From: Poriferisodalis sp965214215
GTDB lineage: Bacteria > Actinomycetota > Acidimicrobiia > Acidimicrobiales > Poriferisodalaceae
Assembly: GCF_965214215.1 (NCBI RefSeq)
Contig: NZ_CBDCBD010000002.1
Location: forward strand, 124,001 to 188,000
Direction: 5' to 3'
Length of the DNA stretch: 64,000 bases
How positions within the stretch are numbered: position 1 is the first letter of the stretch; the number at the start of each line of letters is the position of its first letter. This document shows positions 36,441 to 47,004 of the stretch, one piece after another. A program made the position numbers and the translations under genes. The notes beneath the pieces are model-generated. The model ran no database searches and was not told where the DNA came from. It saw only the letters and a program-made list of their open reading frames with translations.

Positions 36441-37865
36441 TTTGAGAAGTCGCCGGGCTTCGGCAGCGACGTAGAGAGATCCGCTCACCACCACAATCCC
36501 CTCCCGACCAGCCCGGTCGCGGGCGTGCTGCAGCGCCTCGCCGACGCCGGCGACGCCAGTGATCTGGAGCGGCCGCGCACGTCCCGCACAGGAGTGCTCG
36601 ACGGCGGCGGCGATCTCGCTCGGGGCCATTGCGCGCGGCCACGCCGCTGCCGTGGCGACGACCGCATCGAAGGGATCGAGATCTAGCGCTTCACAGAATG
36701 CACCGGGATCGTGCGGCCTGTTGGCACCTATTACCAGCACCTTGGCGCCGTCCGTGCTCGTCGGCGCGCCTGTGGGGTGTCCCGGCGACGACGCCGAACC
36801 CACCCACAGAGATTCCGCGAGCGTGTCTCGCAACGCAGCGGCTCCGCCAGGATTGTGGGCCCCGTCGATGACGACCGTCGGCTCCTGAGCGACGATTTCA
36901 AAACGAGCCGGCAGCGAGACGGATTCCAAAGCGGCCGCAATCACGTCATCGTCGATGCGCCGACCAAAGAACGCCTCGACAGAGCTGATGGCCGTGGCGA
37001 CGTTCATCGCTTGGTGAGCTCCATGCAGCGGCACGTAGTGGTCGGCGTGCTCCCCGAGGGGCGTGCGAATGCTCACGAGCTGGCCGCCGACGGCAGTCTG
37101 ACGCTGGACGACATCCCAGTCGACGCCTCGCCGCCAGACATCGGCACTCGCCTCCGCCGCCGTAGCGGCCACGACTTCGACGAGCTCCGGGGCTGTTTCG
37201 CCGCAGACGACGATCGCCCCAGCCGAGATGATCCCTGCCTTCTCCGCCGCAACGTCTGCCAGCGTCGGCCCGATGATCTCGAGATGGTCAGCGCCGATGT
37301 TGGTGATGACTGCCACGGCTGCGTCCACGACGTTGGTTGCGTCCCAGCGCCCGCCCATGCCCACCTCGATCACATTCACGTGGGCGTTCGAGGCGAACCA
37401 GTTGTACGCGGCAGCGGCCATTACCTCGAAGTAGTTCGGCCGTTCACCGCAGCGCTCGGTCACCATCGATTCGAAGACCGCTATCTCGCTGATCGCCAAA
37501 GTGAATGACTCGTCGTCGAGCGGCTCGTTGGCGACGGTGATCCGGTCATTGACACGTTCGATGTGTGGTGACGTGTAGCTGCCCGCAGCCAGACCACACG
37601 ACCCCAGCAGCGCTACCGCCAGCCGTGCCGTGCTGCCCTTGCCGTTCGTGCCGGTGATGTGAATCGCCGGCACGCTGTCCTGGGGATCGCCCAAGACGCC
37701 CATGAGGGTCCACATACGGTCCAGCGTGGGCGGCGTCGCTTCTGCGCTGCCGAGCAGCCGCTCGAGATCGATATGGGAGTCCAGCCAGTCCACGGCGGCC
37801 TCGTAGTCGCGCAGTGGGCCCGATGTGGCTTTCGTCGGCCCAGTGTCAGAGGGCTCAGGGTTCAA
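36435..37865 (-). CDS. folC: dihydrofolate synthase / folylpolyglutamate synthase
   Basis: Mur-ligase-type enzyme adding glutamate to folates (476 residues). The ATP loop is ITGTNGKGSTARL near residue 70, SYTSPHIERVNDRI follows, and VIEVGMGGRWDATNVVDA and NIGADHLEIIGPTLADVAAEKAGII are characteristic. VVIDGAHNPGGAAALRD marks the C-terminal domain. The TTG start 37863-37865 lies 10 nt after the clpX stop, with no good ribosome-binding site, so translation is probably coupled. Confidence 0.95.
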   Translation of the reverse strand: MNPEPSDTGPTKATSGPLRDYEAAVDWLDSHIDLERLLGSAEATPPTLDRMWTLMGVLGDPQDSVPAIHITGTNGKGSTARLAVALLGSCGLAAGSYTSPHIERVNDRITVANEPLDDESFTLAISEIAVFESMVTERCGERPNYFEVMAAAAYNWFASNAHVNVIEVGMGGRWDATNVVDAAVAVITNIGADHLEIIGPTLADVAAEKAGIISAGAIVVCGETAPELVEVVAATAAEASADVWRRGVDWDVVQRQTAVGGQLVSIRTPLGEHADHYVPLHGAHQAMNVATAISSVEAFFGRRIDDDVIAAALESVSLPARFEIVAQEPTVVIDGAHNPGGAAALRDTLAESLWVGSASSPGHPTGAPTSTDGAKVLVIGANRPHDPGAFCEALDLDPFDAVVATAAAWPRAMAPSEIAAAVEHSCAGRARPLQITGVAGVGEALQHARDRAGREGIVVVSGSLYVAAEARRLLKG

Positions 37866-37875
37866 GACGCGTTGC

Positions 37876-39141
<1,266 letters not shown>

Positions 39142-39369
39142 GCTGCACCTCCCTTCCGCGAATTCTTCCGGGGAATCTCCGGCAAGAGCTCTCGCGAGAT
39201 CCTGCACGTCAATGGACTGTCAAGGTTCGCACACGGTCCGACCGCATGCGCGCCAAGAGTTGATCGCCAAGGATGGCACAGCGCGCGCGGCATGCGGTGA
39301 TCTGTTTGGAAGTCGACGTGCTCGGGGACACGGGGAGCGGTGAGGGCGCGCCGGTAGGCTCCGCGCTTC

Positions 39370-40908
39370 GTGAAGACGACGTTGACGCCGCTGGATCCAG
39401 CGGATTTCATCGGGCCCGCGCCAGTTCCTGAACCCGATGCATCCCTCCCCGACGACGCTTCGGCTTCCGCCGAGTCCCCTGACGACGGTGAGATTGCCGA
39501 CGAGGCCGCGGACGATGATGTCGGCCACGACACCGGCGACGACGCCGAGCACGGGGAAGCCGCACAGCGATTCATCGGGCCCCGGGTCAAGCTGACCGTC
39601 GAAGTCGACGCGGCGACCTTCGACGCCGACGTCGAGGCTGCATTCCGCAAGCTCGCCCGCGAGGTGCGCATCCCGGGTTTCCGCCCGGGGCGGGCGCCCC
39701 GCCAGGTGCTGGAATCGCATTTTGGGCCAGAAATCGGCCGCGCGCAGGCGCTTGAAGAAGCGTTGCCCCGCTACTACGCCGAAGCCGTGCGCGACAACCA
39801 GGTCGACGTGGTGAACCAGCCCGAGCTAGAGCTCACGCTCGACGGCAGCGAAGGGCCGGTGGCCTTCGAGGCAACCGTCGAGACCCGGCCGGTGGTGTCG
39901 ATCTCGGGCTATGAGACCCTGCAGTTAGAGATACCCAGCCCGGTGCCGCCGGACTCCGAGATCGAGGCTCGCATCGACGAGACGCGCCGTCAGTTCGCCG
40001 ATATCGCCGAGGTGGAGCGGCCGGCCGATGACGGCGACCGGGTCGCCATCGACATCGAGGGCTCGGTGGAGGGCGAGCCGCTGCCCGGGCTGTCTGCGCA
40101 GGACTACCTCTATGAGGTGGGCAGCGGCGGCATCGTGCCCGAAGTCGACGAGCATCTGCGCGGCAGCGAAGCGGGCGCCGAGCTGTCGTTCAGCGCACCG
40201 CATCCGGTCCAGACAGAGATGGAAATTGACTTCGAGATCACCGTCAACGCTGTGTCTGAGCTCGTCTTGCCCGATCTGACCGACGCCTGGGTCGACGAGA
40301 ACACTGAGCACGACACTGTCGAAGAATTGCATGAGGCCACAGCGAGGCAACTCAGCTTCGGACGAATCATGCAAGCCAACATGGTGCTGCGAGACGAGGT
40401 CCAGAAGCAGTTGGCGGGCTTGGTGGAGGGTCCCGTGCCCGACGCCATGGTGAGCGGAGCGATCGCGGATCGCATGTCCGAGCTGGGCAACGGGCTGCAG
40501 CAGCGCAACATGACGATCGAGGAGTGGTTGGAGGCGACGGGGCAGGAGCCGGCGTCATTCATCGGGGAATTGAGAGACGATGCCGAGCGGGTTGTGCGCC
40601 TAGACTTGGCACTGCGCGCCCTGGCCTCGGCCGAGGCCTTGCAGGCCGACGACGATGACGTCGACGCAGAGCTGGAGAAGATGGCGGCCAACGATGGCCG
40701 CAGCCCGGACCAGTTGCGAGAGGTCATAGCGGAAACTGATGGGCTCGCGCACTTGACGGCGGCCATTTGCAAGAACAAGGCGCTTCAATGGGCCATCGAA
40801 GCCGCCACACTCGTGGGACCGGACGGCGAGGGGATCGAACGCTCGGAGCTCGAGCTGCCGTCGCCCGATGACCCCGAAGACCCAGACTCCGAAAACCCAG
40901 ACGATTAA
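39370..40908 (+). CDS. tig: trigger factor with acidic N-terminal extension
   Basis: Ribosome-bound chaperone and peptidyl-prolyl isomerase (512 residues). The ribosome-binding domain starts at about residue 72 (VKLTVEVDAATFDADV) with the signature IPGFRPGRAPRQVLE. The PPIase domain contains DGDRVAIDIEGSVEGEPLPG and YEVGSGGIVPEVDEHL. The C-terminal chaperone arms follow. Residues 1-71 are an Asp/Glu/Ala-rich extension not seen in ordinary trigger factors. The GTG start 39370-39372 is the only usable start before the core. The C-terminal tail is also acidic (SPDDPEDPDSENPDD). It ends 6 nt before clpP. Confidence 0.95.
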   Translation: MKTTLTPLDPADFIGPAPVPEPDASLPDDASASAESPDDGEIADEAADDDVGHDTGDDAEHGEAAQRFIGPRVKLTVEVDAATFDADVEAAFRKLAREVRIPGFRPGRAPRQVLESHFGPEIGRAQALEEALPRYYAEAVRDNQVDVVNQPELELTLDGSEGPVAFEATVETRPVVSISGYETLQLEIPSPVPPDSEIEARIDETRRQFADIAEVERPADDGDRVAIDIEGSVEGEPLPGLSAQDYLYEVGSGGIVPEVDEHLRGSEAGAELSFSAPHPVQTEMEIDFEITVNAVSELVLPDLTDAWVDENTEHDTVEELHEATARQLSFGRIMQANMVLRDEVQKQLAGLVEGPVPDAMVSGAIADRMSELGNGLQQRNMTIEEWLEATGQEPASFIGELRDDAERVVRLDLALRALASAEALQADDDDVDAELEKMAANDGRSPDQLREVIAETDGLAHLTAAICKNKALQWAIEAATLVGPDGEGIERSELELPSPDDPEDPDSENPDD

Positions 40909-40914
40909 GGACCG

Positions 40915-41598
40915 ATGGTGACCACCGAGTTCTCCGTAAGCCACGATCACGACGACCAAGGTGCCGGACGGCATAACGCACGGAATTACCTCGTGCCCAC
41001 GGTGGTGGAGCAGACCAACCGCGGCGAGCGCGCCTACGACCTGTATTCGCGGCTTCTGAAGGAGAACATCATCTTCTTGGGCACGCCCATCGACGACGTG
41101 ATCGCCAACCTGGTGTGCGCACAGATGATCCACCTAGAGTCGGAGAATCCCGACAAGGACATCAACATCTACATCAACTCGCCCGGCGGCGATATCAGCT
41201 CCCTGTTCGCCATCTACGACACCAGCCAGTACATCCGCAACGACATCACCACAATCTGCCTGGGTCAGGCGGCGTCGGCAGCCGCGGTGCTGCTGGCGGC
41301 GGGAACTCCGGGCAAGCGAATGGCGCTGCCCAATGCGCGGGTGCTGCTGCATCAGCCCTACGGGCAGGCGATCGGTCAGGCGACCGACATCGAGCTGGCG
41401 GCTCGGGAGATCGATCGGATGCGCGAGCGGCTCGAGCGGATCATTGCGCACCACACTGGCCAGGACCTCGAGCGGATTCACGCCGACACCGACCGCGACT
41501 TCATCATGGATGCAGAGGCCGCCAAGGAGTACGGGATCATCGACGAGGTGATCGCGAACCGTCAAGTTCTTGAGGACGGCCCCATCCGCGCCGCCTAG
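40915..41598 (+). CDS. clpP: ATP-dependent Clp protease proteolytic subunit ClpP
   Basis: Serine protease barrel subunit (227 residues). The catalytic triad is visible: Ser in GQAASAAAVLL, His in VLLHQPYG and Asp in HADTDRDF. NIYINSPGGDISSLFAIYD is conserved. ATG 40915 is preceded by AAGGA at 5 nt. Only one clpP is present here, whereas many actinobacteria have a tandem pair; a second could be elsewhere in the genome. Confidence 0.97.
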   Translation: MVTTEFSVSHDHDDQGAGRHNARNYLVPTVVEQTNRGERAYDLYSRLLKENIIFLGTPIDDVIANLVCAQMIHLESENPDKDINIYINSPGGDISSLFAIYDTSQYIRNDITTICLGQAASAAAVLLAAGTPGKRMALPNARVLLHQPYGQAIGQATDIELAAREIDRMRERLERIIAHHTGQDLERIHADTDRDFIMDAEAAKEYGIIDEVIANRQVLEDGPIRAA

Positions 41599-41602
41599 GC
41601 GA

Positions 41603-41682
41603 GCGGACGACGGGAATCGCCGAGTCACCCGCAGCACACCATGTGCTGCCAGCATCATCAGCTTGGAAGGCTGAGGTTCTGG
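41603..41682 (-). pseudogene. truncated tRNA-Gly-like copy with hairpin insert (copy 1)
   Basis: Shares with tRNA-Gly the acceptor 3' strand, the T-arm 3' half and the anticodon arm, but lacks the 5' acceptor and most of the D arm. A 33-nt insert (41620-41652) replaces 6 nt of the T-arm 5' strand. The insert carries a perfect hairpin GCAGCACA/TGTGCTGC with a 3-nt loop (41631-41649). It cannot form a cloverleaf. Confidence 0.75.
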
Positions 41683-41685
41683 CGA

Positions 41686-41756
<71 letters not shown>

Positions 41757-41809
41757 AAGGAACGCCGAGGGTAGCGGCGCGCACATAGCGCACTGCCGAA
41801 CCCCAGCGA

Positions 41810-41907
41810 GCGGACGACGGGAATCGCCGTCTCGATGGCGGCGCCAGAGGCGCCGCGTGCATCATCAGCTTGGAAGGCTGAGGTTCTGGCCGTTGAACTA
41901 CGTCCGC
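41810..41907 (-). pseudogene. tRNA-Gly-like gene with 33-nt hairpin insert (copy 3)
   Basis: Retains both acceptor strands, the D arm and the anticodon arm with TCC, identical to the intact tRNA-Gly. In place of 6 nt of the T-arm 5' strand it has a 33-nt insert (41827-41859) with a perfect hairpin GCGGCGCC/GGCGCCGC and a 3-nt loop. The T stem is reduced to an alternative 4 bp (ACGG/CCGT). It might be a pseudogene or a tRNA-like RNA with an extra arm. Confidence 0.75.
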
Positions 41908-41937
41908 AAGGAACGCCGAGGGTAGCGGCGCGCCCGC

Positions 41938-42891
41938 TCAGCGACCGAGGACTTGCAGATGCCCTTGGTCGCGCAACTGCTCGATGAACGTTTCGGTGTA
42001 GGCGGCTTCAGGATCAGCCCTGACTGCCTCGTCGATGGCGTACGCATCGTCGCCAACCAGGATCCGCCACCGGCCAGCCAGCACGTCCGACAAAATGACC
42101 TCAGCCGCCTGTGCCGCGGTCGTCGGAGCGTCATCGCGGAATCGTGTGTTGCGGTCGTTGACGAAACCTTCGATCTGCTCGTCGCTGAATCCATCGAGGT
42201 TGATGCCCCTCGCCTGCATGTTCTTGCGAATGAGCGGAATGTCTGCGCCGTGGGTGGTGAAGCTGTTCCGCGCTATCTCGGTGCCGATGTGGCCAGGCAT
42301 CACCACATGGGCGCTGACATGCGGCGCGTGCAGCGCCAGGTCCTGCATGAGTGCCTCGGTGAACCCCTTTACCGCAAACTTCGCGGCGCAATAGGAGGTA
42401 TGCGGCAAGCCAGGGCCGATGGTTGCCCAGAAGCCATTGATGCTGGCGGTATTGACCATCGCGCCTGCATCGGAACGTACGAGCATGTCCATGAACGCAC
42501 GGGCGCAGTTCAGCACGCCGTTCCAGCAGACCTCAAAGGTCTTGTCCCACGCCTCGCGCTGGTCGTCGATCACGAAGCTGCCGCCACCGCCGACGCCGGC
42601 GTTGTTGAACAGCAGATTGATGTGATCGGTGTCGTGCTGTTCGGCGACCTCGGCGGCAAAGGCCGCTACGGCATCAGCGTCGGTGACATCGCACTGGTGC
42701 GTGGTGATTCGTACGCCGCTGGCTGCGCGTGCCCCTGCGAGATCGGCCGCCTGCTGCAGCGTCTCGGTATTGAGATCGCAGGCGGCAACGTGCGCTCCCG
42801 CGGCTGTGAGCCGACACACCAGCTCACGTCCCATGCCCGTGCCGCCGCCGGTGACGACAGCGATCCTTCCTTGGAGTTCAGTGACTGCCAT
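41938..42891 (-). CDS. short-chain dehydrogenase/reductase
   Basis: Classical SDR oxidoreductase (317 residues, with a long C-terminal part). The NAD(P) motif is TGGGTGMG near residue 15, D in ACDLNTE suggests NAD preference, NNAG is in LLFNNAGVGGGG, Ser in NTASINGFW, and the YxxxK motif is TSYCAAKFAVKG. The substrate-binding region has PGHIGTEIARNSF. ATG 42889-42891 lies 3 nt after the stop of a VOC gene remnant, suggesting a former operon. The substrate is unknown. Confidence 0.9.
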   Translation of the reverse strand: MAVTELQGRIAVVTGGGTGMGRELVCRLTAAGAHVAACDLNTETLQQAADLAGARAASGVRITTHQCDVTDADAVAAFAAEVAEQHDTDHINLLFNNAGVGGGGSFVIDDQREAWDKTFEVCWNGVLNCARAFMDMLVRSDAGAMVNTASINGFWATIGPGLPHTSYCAAKFAVKGFTEALMQDLALHAPHVSAHVVMPGHIGTEIARNSFTTHGADIPLIRKNMQARGINLDGFSDEQIEGFVNDRNTRFRDDAPTTAAQAAEVILSDVLAGRWRILVGDDAYAIDEAVRADPEAAYTETFIEQLRDQGHLQVLGR

Positions 42892-42894
42892 GGC

Positions 42895-43037
42895 TTATGC
42901 CTCCGGTCCTTCGGCGAACATCGCTGCTGCCGCAGCCGCCATCTCTTCGGGAGTCACGTCTCTCACATGGGTCGCGATGGACCATTTGTGGCCGAACGGG
43001 TCGCGAATGCTCCCGAACCGGATTGACGTCGCTCATG
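42895..43037 (-). pseudogene. C-terminal remnant of a VOC/glyoxalase-fold protein
   Basis: An open frame without a start codon encodes IRDPFGHKWSIATHVRDV and PEEMAAAAAAMF, ending in TAA at 42895-42897. This is the conserved end of PhnB-like VOC proteins (DPFGHxWxxATHxEDVxPEEM). A TGA closes the frame just upstream, and the N-terminal 100 or so residues are missing. The 147-nt stretch from 43038 to the mmsA start holds nothing else recognisable. Confidence 0.7.
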
Positions 43038-43184
43038 CCGCGGACTCTAACCACGCTGCGCGCATTGCAACGCCGTTACCAGCCCCGCTCTCGCCTGCGT
43101 TCCCGATCATCGCTCAAGGCTGCGAAAATGCGGTCCTTCGGCGCGTCCGCTCGATGATGAGCGCAGCCGGCAAGGAGGACTCTC

Positions 43185-44681
<1,497 letters not shown>

Positions 44682-44742
44682 GCTTCCCGTTCGGGCTCGA
44701 CAGGCGCGATTGGTTCTCGGGTGCCAGCCCCCCGGCCGGCGG

Positions 44743-44816
44743 TCGGGAAGGCGGGATTTGAACCCACGACCCCCTGCTCCCAAAGCAGGTGCGCTACCAA
44801 GCTGCGCCACTTCCCG
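44743..44816 (-). tRNA. tRNA-Pro (TGG)
   Basis: Minus-strand cloverleaf: acceptor CGGGAAG/CTTCCCG with discriminator A, anticodon loop TTTGGGA between CTGC and GCAG arms, and T loop TTCAAAT. CCA is not encoded. Confidence 0.95.
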
Positions 44817-44938
44817 AATCTGAAGAGCTGACGGGTCAGCTCCCGATTTCGAGCGTACCGGTGGCGGTGCGAACGGCCTGTGTGGATTCTGAGGCCGGCG
44901 CTGCTGCTGTGCGCTGCGACTCGGAGTTGTGCTGCGAC

Positions 44939-45130
44939 TCAGTCGTCCACCGAGATGACCTGCGTGGGGCAGCTGGCCGCTGCCGTGCGCGCCGCGCCGT
45001 GATGCTCGGCGCTAGGACTGCTCTCGAGCAGCTGTACGAGTCCGTCGTCGCCCACCTCGAAAATGCCCGGAGCGATCATCTCGCACGATCCGCTGCCGAT
45101 GCACTTGTCGACGTCAATGGTGATTTTCAC
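44939..45130 (-). CDS. small [3Fe-4S]-type ferredoxin
   Basis: A 63-residue electron carrier beginning VKITIDVDKCIGSGSCEMIA, then GIFEVGDDGLVQLL and a C-terminal AAASCPTQVISVDD. The Cys pattern (CxxxxxC ... CP) has three ligands, as in actinobacterial 3Fe-4S ferredoxins that serve cytochromes P450. GTG 45128-45130 has GGAGG 4 nt upstream; the open frame to 45181 is longer than the family. No P450 gene is in the window. Confidence 0.88.
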   Translation of the reverse strand: MKITIDVDKCIGSGSCEMIAPGIFEVGDDGLVQLLESSPSAEHHGAARTAAASCPTQVISVDD

Positions 45131-45237
45131 TGTGCCTCCACATCGCCTGGCCTTGCGGGCCTCTAGGCCACCGGACCTCATTGTTGCGAGTCTGAGCGCG
45201 TGCTCGCTACGAATCAGCGCAACGCTACGCCACGTTT

Positions 45238-45268
45238 GGGGAGAACCTGTGCCGCTCCGGCTCTCCCC
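45238..45268 (+). promoter_or_regulatory. structured leader before the LLM oxidoreductase
   Basis: GGGGAGA (45238-45244) pairs with TCTCCCC (45262-45268), and GCCG (45251-45254) with CGGC (45258-45261), giving a stacked hairpin with one 6-nt bulge. A second hairpin CCCGC-GAG-GCGGG lies at about 45277-45289. The region is between divergent genes, so a terminator for either is unlikely. It matches no riboswitch that I recognise. Confidence 0.35.
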
Positions 45269-45363
45269 TGCATTTCCCGCGAGGCGGGCACCGATGACTC
45301 ATGCCCATTACCCTCAGCGGCGGCCATCACCGGCCACCCTCGCCACTCCCCAGGAGGACCACC

Positions 45364-46206
45364 GTGAAGATCGGCGTGATGATGTTCCCCACCGACAAGG
45401 CCATCGGGCCTGTCGAGTTGGCCAAAGCTGTCGAGGAACGGGGCTTCGAGTCGCTGTGGTTCCCCGAGCACAGCCACATTCCCACCAGCCGCGAGACGCC
45501 ATGGGGCGGCAATGAGGGCGCACCGCCCCTGCCTGAGGAGTACTGGCGCACCCATGACCAGTTCGTGTCGCTCGGCGCCGCTGCCGCCGTCACCGAGAAC
45601 ATCATGCTTGGCACCGGGATCACACTCGTAGCCCAGCGCGACCCGATCTGGCTCGCCAAAGAAGCCGCCACGGTCGACCGGATCTCGAACGGCCGGTTCA
45701 TCTTGGGCATCGGCTACGGCTGGAACAAGGAAGAGCTCCGGAACCACGGCGTCAAGTACACCGATCGGCGCGCCATCACCCGCGAGATGATGCTGGCGGT
45801 GCGTGAGCTGTGGACCAACGACGAGGCCGAGTTCCACGGCGACTGGGTGAACTTCGATTCATCGTGGGCGTGGCCCAAGCCCGTGCAGGAAGGCGGCCCC
45901 AAGGTGATCTTGGGCGGCGCCGCCGGGCCCAAGACCATCGCTGACATCGTCGAGTTCTGCGACGGCTGGATGCCGATCTCGGGCCGCTACGACCTCGAAG
46001 TGCCGATGAAGCAGATCCGGGAATCCGCGATCGAAGCCGGCCGCGACGCCGATGACATCGAGTTCGGCCAGTTCGGCACGCCTCCCAAGCCCGAGATCCT
46101 CGAAAGCCTCGCCGAGATCGGCTGCACCCGGGTGGTGCTGGCGCTGCCGCCAGCCGACGCCGACACGGTGCTGCCGATCCTCGACAAGTACACCGCGCTG
46201 CTGTAG
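45364..46206 (+). CDS. LLM-class (F420-dependent) oxidoreductase
   Basis: Luciferase-like TIM-barrel oxidoreductase (280 residues), TIGR03619-like. It begins VKIGVMMFPTDKAIGPVELA, with GFESLWFPEHSHIP, VTENIMLGTGITLVAQRDPI, GRFILGIGYGWNKEEL and PKVILGGAAGPKTIADIVEF. GTG 45364 has AGGAGG 6 nt upstream; the extra N-terminal frame to 45301 is unconserved. Use of F420 rather than FMN is inferred from the family in actinobacteria. The substrate is unknown. Confidence 0.88.
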   Translation: MKIGVMMFPTDKAIGPVELAKAVEERGFESLWFPEHSHIPTSRETPWGGNEGAPPLPEEYWRTHDQFVSLGAAAAVTENIMLGTGITLVAQRDPIWLAKEAATVDRISNGRFILGIGYGWNKEELRNHGVKYTDRRAITREMMLAVRELWTNDEAEFHGDWVNFDSSWAWPKPVQEGGPKVILGGAAGPKTIADIVEFCDGWMPISGRYDLEVPMKQIRESAIEAGRDADDIEFGQFGTPPKPEILESLAEIGCTRVVLALPPADADTVLPILDKYTALL

Positions 46207-46306
46207 CCGCTCCCGCTGTCGGGGCCATCGCCGAGGCCGCAGTGGTTGTCGGCCGCGCGCTGTCGCCGGTTTCGTCGTCGGCCGCGCCAGCGGGAAGAAT
46301 GTGGCG

Positions 46307-46963
46307 ATGACCGACAGCGCGCCCGGCGTAGAGCAGCTCGACGTCGTCGACGAGGTGGGGCGCTACCTGCGCACGGCCCCGCGGGACGAGGTCCACGAGC
46401 GAGGCGAGTGGCACCGCGTGTTCCACTGTCAGATCGTCACGCTGCGCAACGGTGTTCCGACGGCCGTGCTACAGCGACGCACTCGCTCCAAGGCTGCGTT
46501 TCCGGGATTGCTCGACATCAGCGCTGCCGGGCATCTTGCCGCCGGCGAGACACCGCTCGATGGCGTGCGAGAACTCGAAGAAGAACTCGGCGTGAGGCCC
46601 GCCAGTGCCGATCTGGTGCCGCTGGGCGTCCGCAGGCTGGCCGATGACAGCGGCGAAGGCACGCTGAACTGCGAGCTGACCAGCGTGTACCTGCTGCGCG
46701 ACGACCGTCCGCTCACCGACTACGTGCTGGCACGCGACGAGGTCGACGCGGTGTTCGACGTGCCCATCGCCGACCTGCTCGCGCTGTTCGAGGGCGGCCC
46801 GTCGATCACCCTGCACGGTGTCACGTCAGCCGGTCATGCCGACGCAGGAGAGGCAACCTTCGAAGCCACGCTCGATGACCTCGTACCCAGCTCCGAATAT
46901 TGGGTAGTGCTGATGGTGATGGCCCAGCGGTTCCTCGCCGGCGAAGGGCCGCTGGCGGTCTAG
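46307..46963 (+). CDS. Nudix hydrolase, IPP-isomerase/YfcD-like
   Basis: A 218-residue Nudix protein. The sequence RGEWHRVFHCQIV and QRRTRSKAAFPGLLDISAAG is typical of YfcD- and isopentenyl-isomerase-like Nudix enzymes. The Nudix box is GHLAAGETPLDGVRELEEEL, where only six residues separate the first Glu from RE instead of seven. ATG 46307 is chosen; GTG 46301 in the same frame is an alternative. The substrate is not predictable. Confidence 0.8.
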   Translation: MTDSAPGVEQLDVVDEVGRYLRTAPRDEVHERGEWHRVFHCQIVTLRNGVPTAVLQRRTRSKAAFPGLLDISAAGHLAAGETPLDGVRELEEELGVRPASADLVPLGVRRLADDSGEGTLNCELTSVYLLRDDRPLTDYVLARDEVDAVFDVPIADLLALFEGGPSITLHGVTSAGHADAGEATFEATLDDLVPSSEYWVVLMVMAQRFLAGEGPLAV

Positions 46964-47004
46964 CCAAGCTCCGATCCAATCTCGGCGACGCGGGCACGGC
47001 ACCG

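Noticed and set aside
41810..41907. tRNA with a group I or archaeal-type intron
   Set aside because: The insert is only 33 nt, lies in the T arm and does not restore an intact T stem if removed, since 6 nt of the tRNA are missing.
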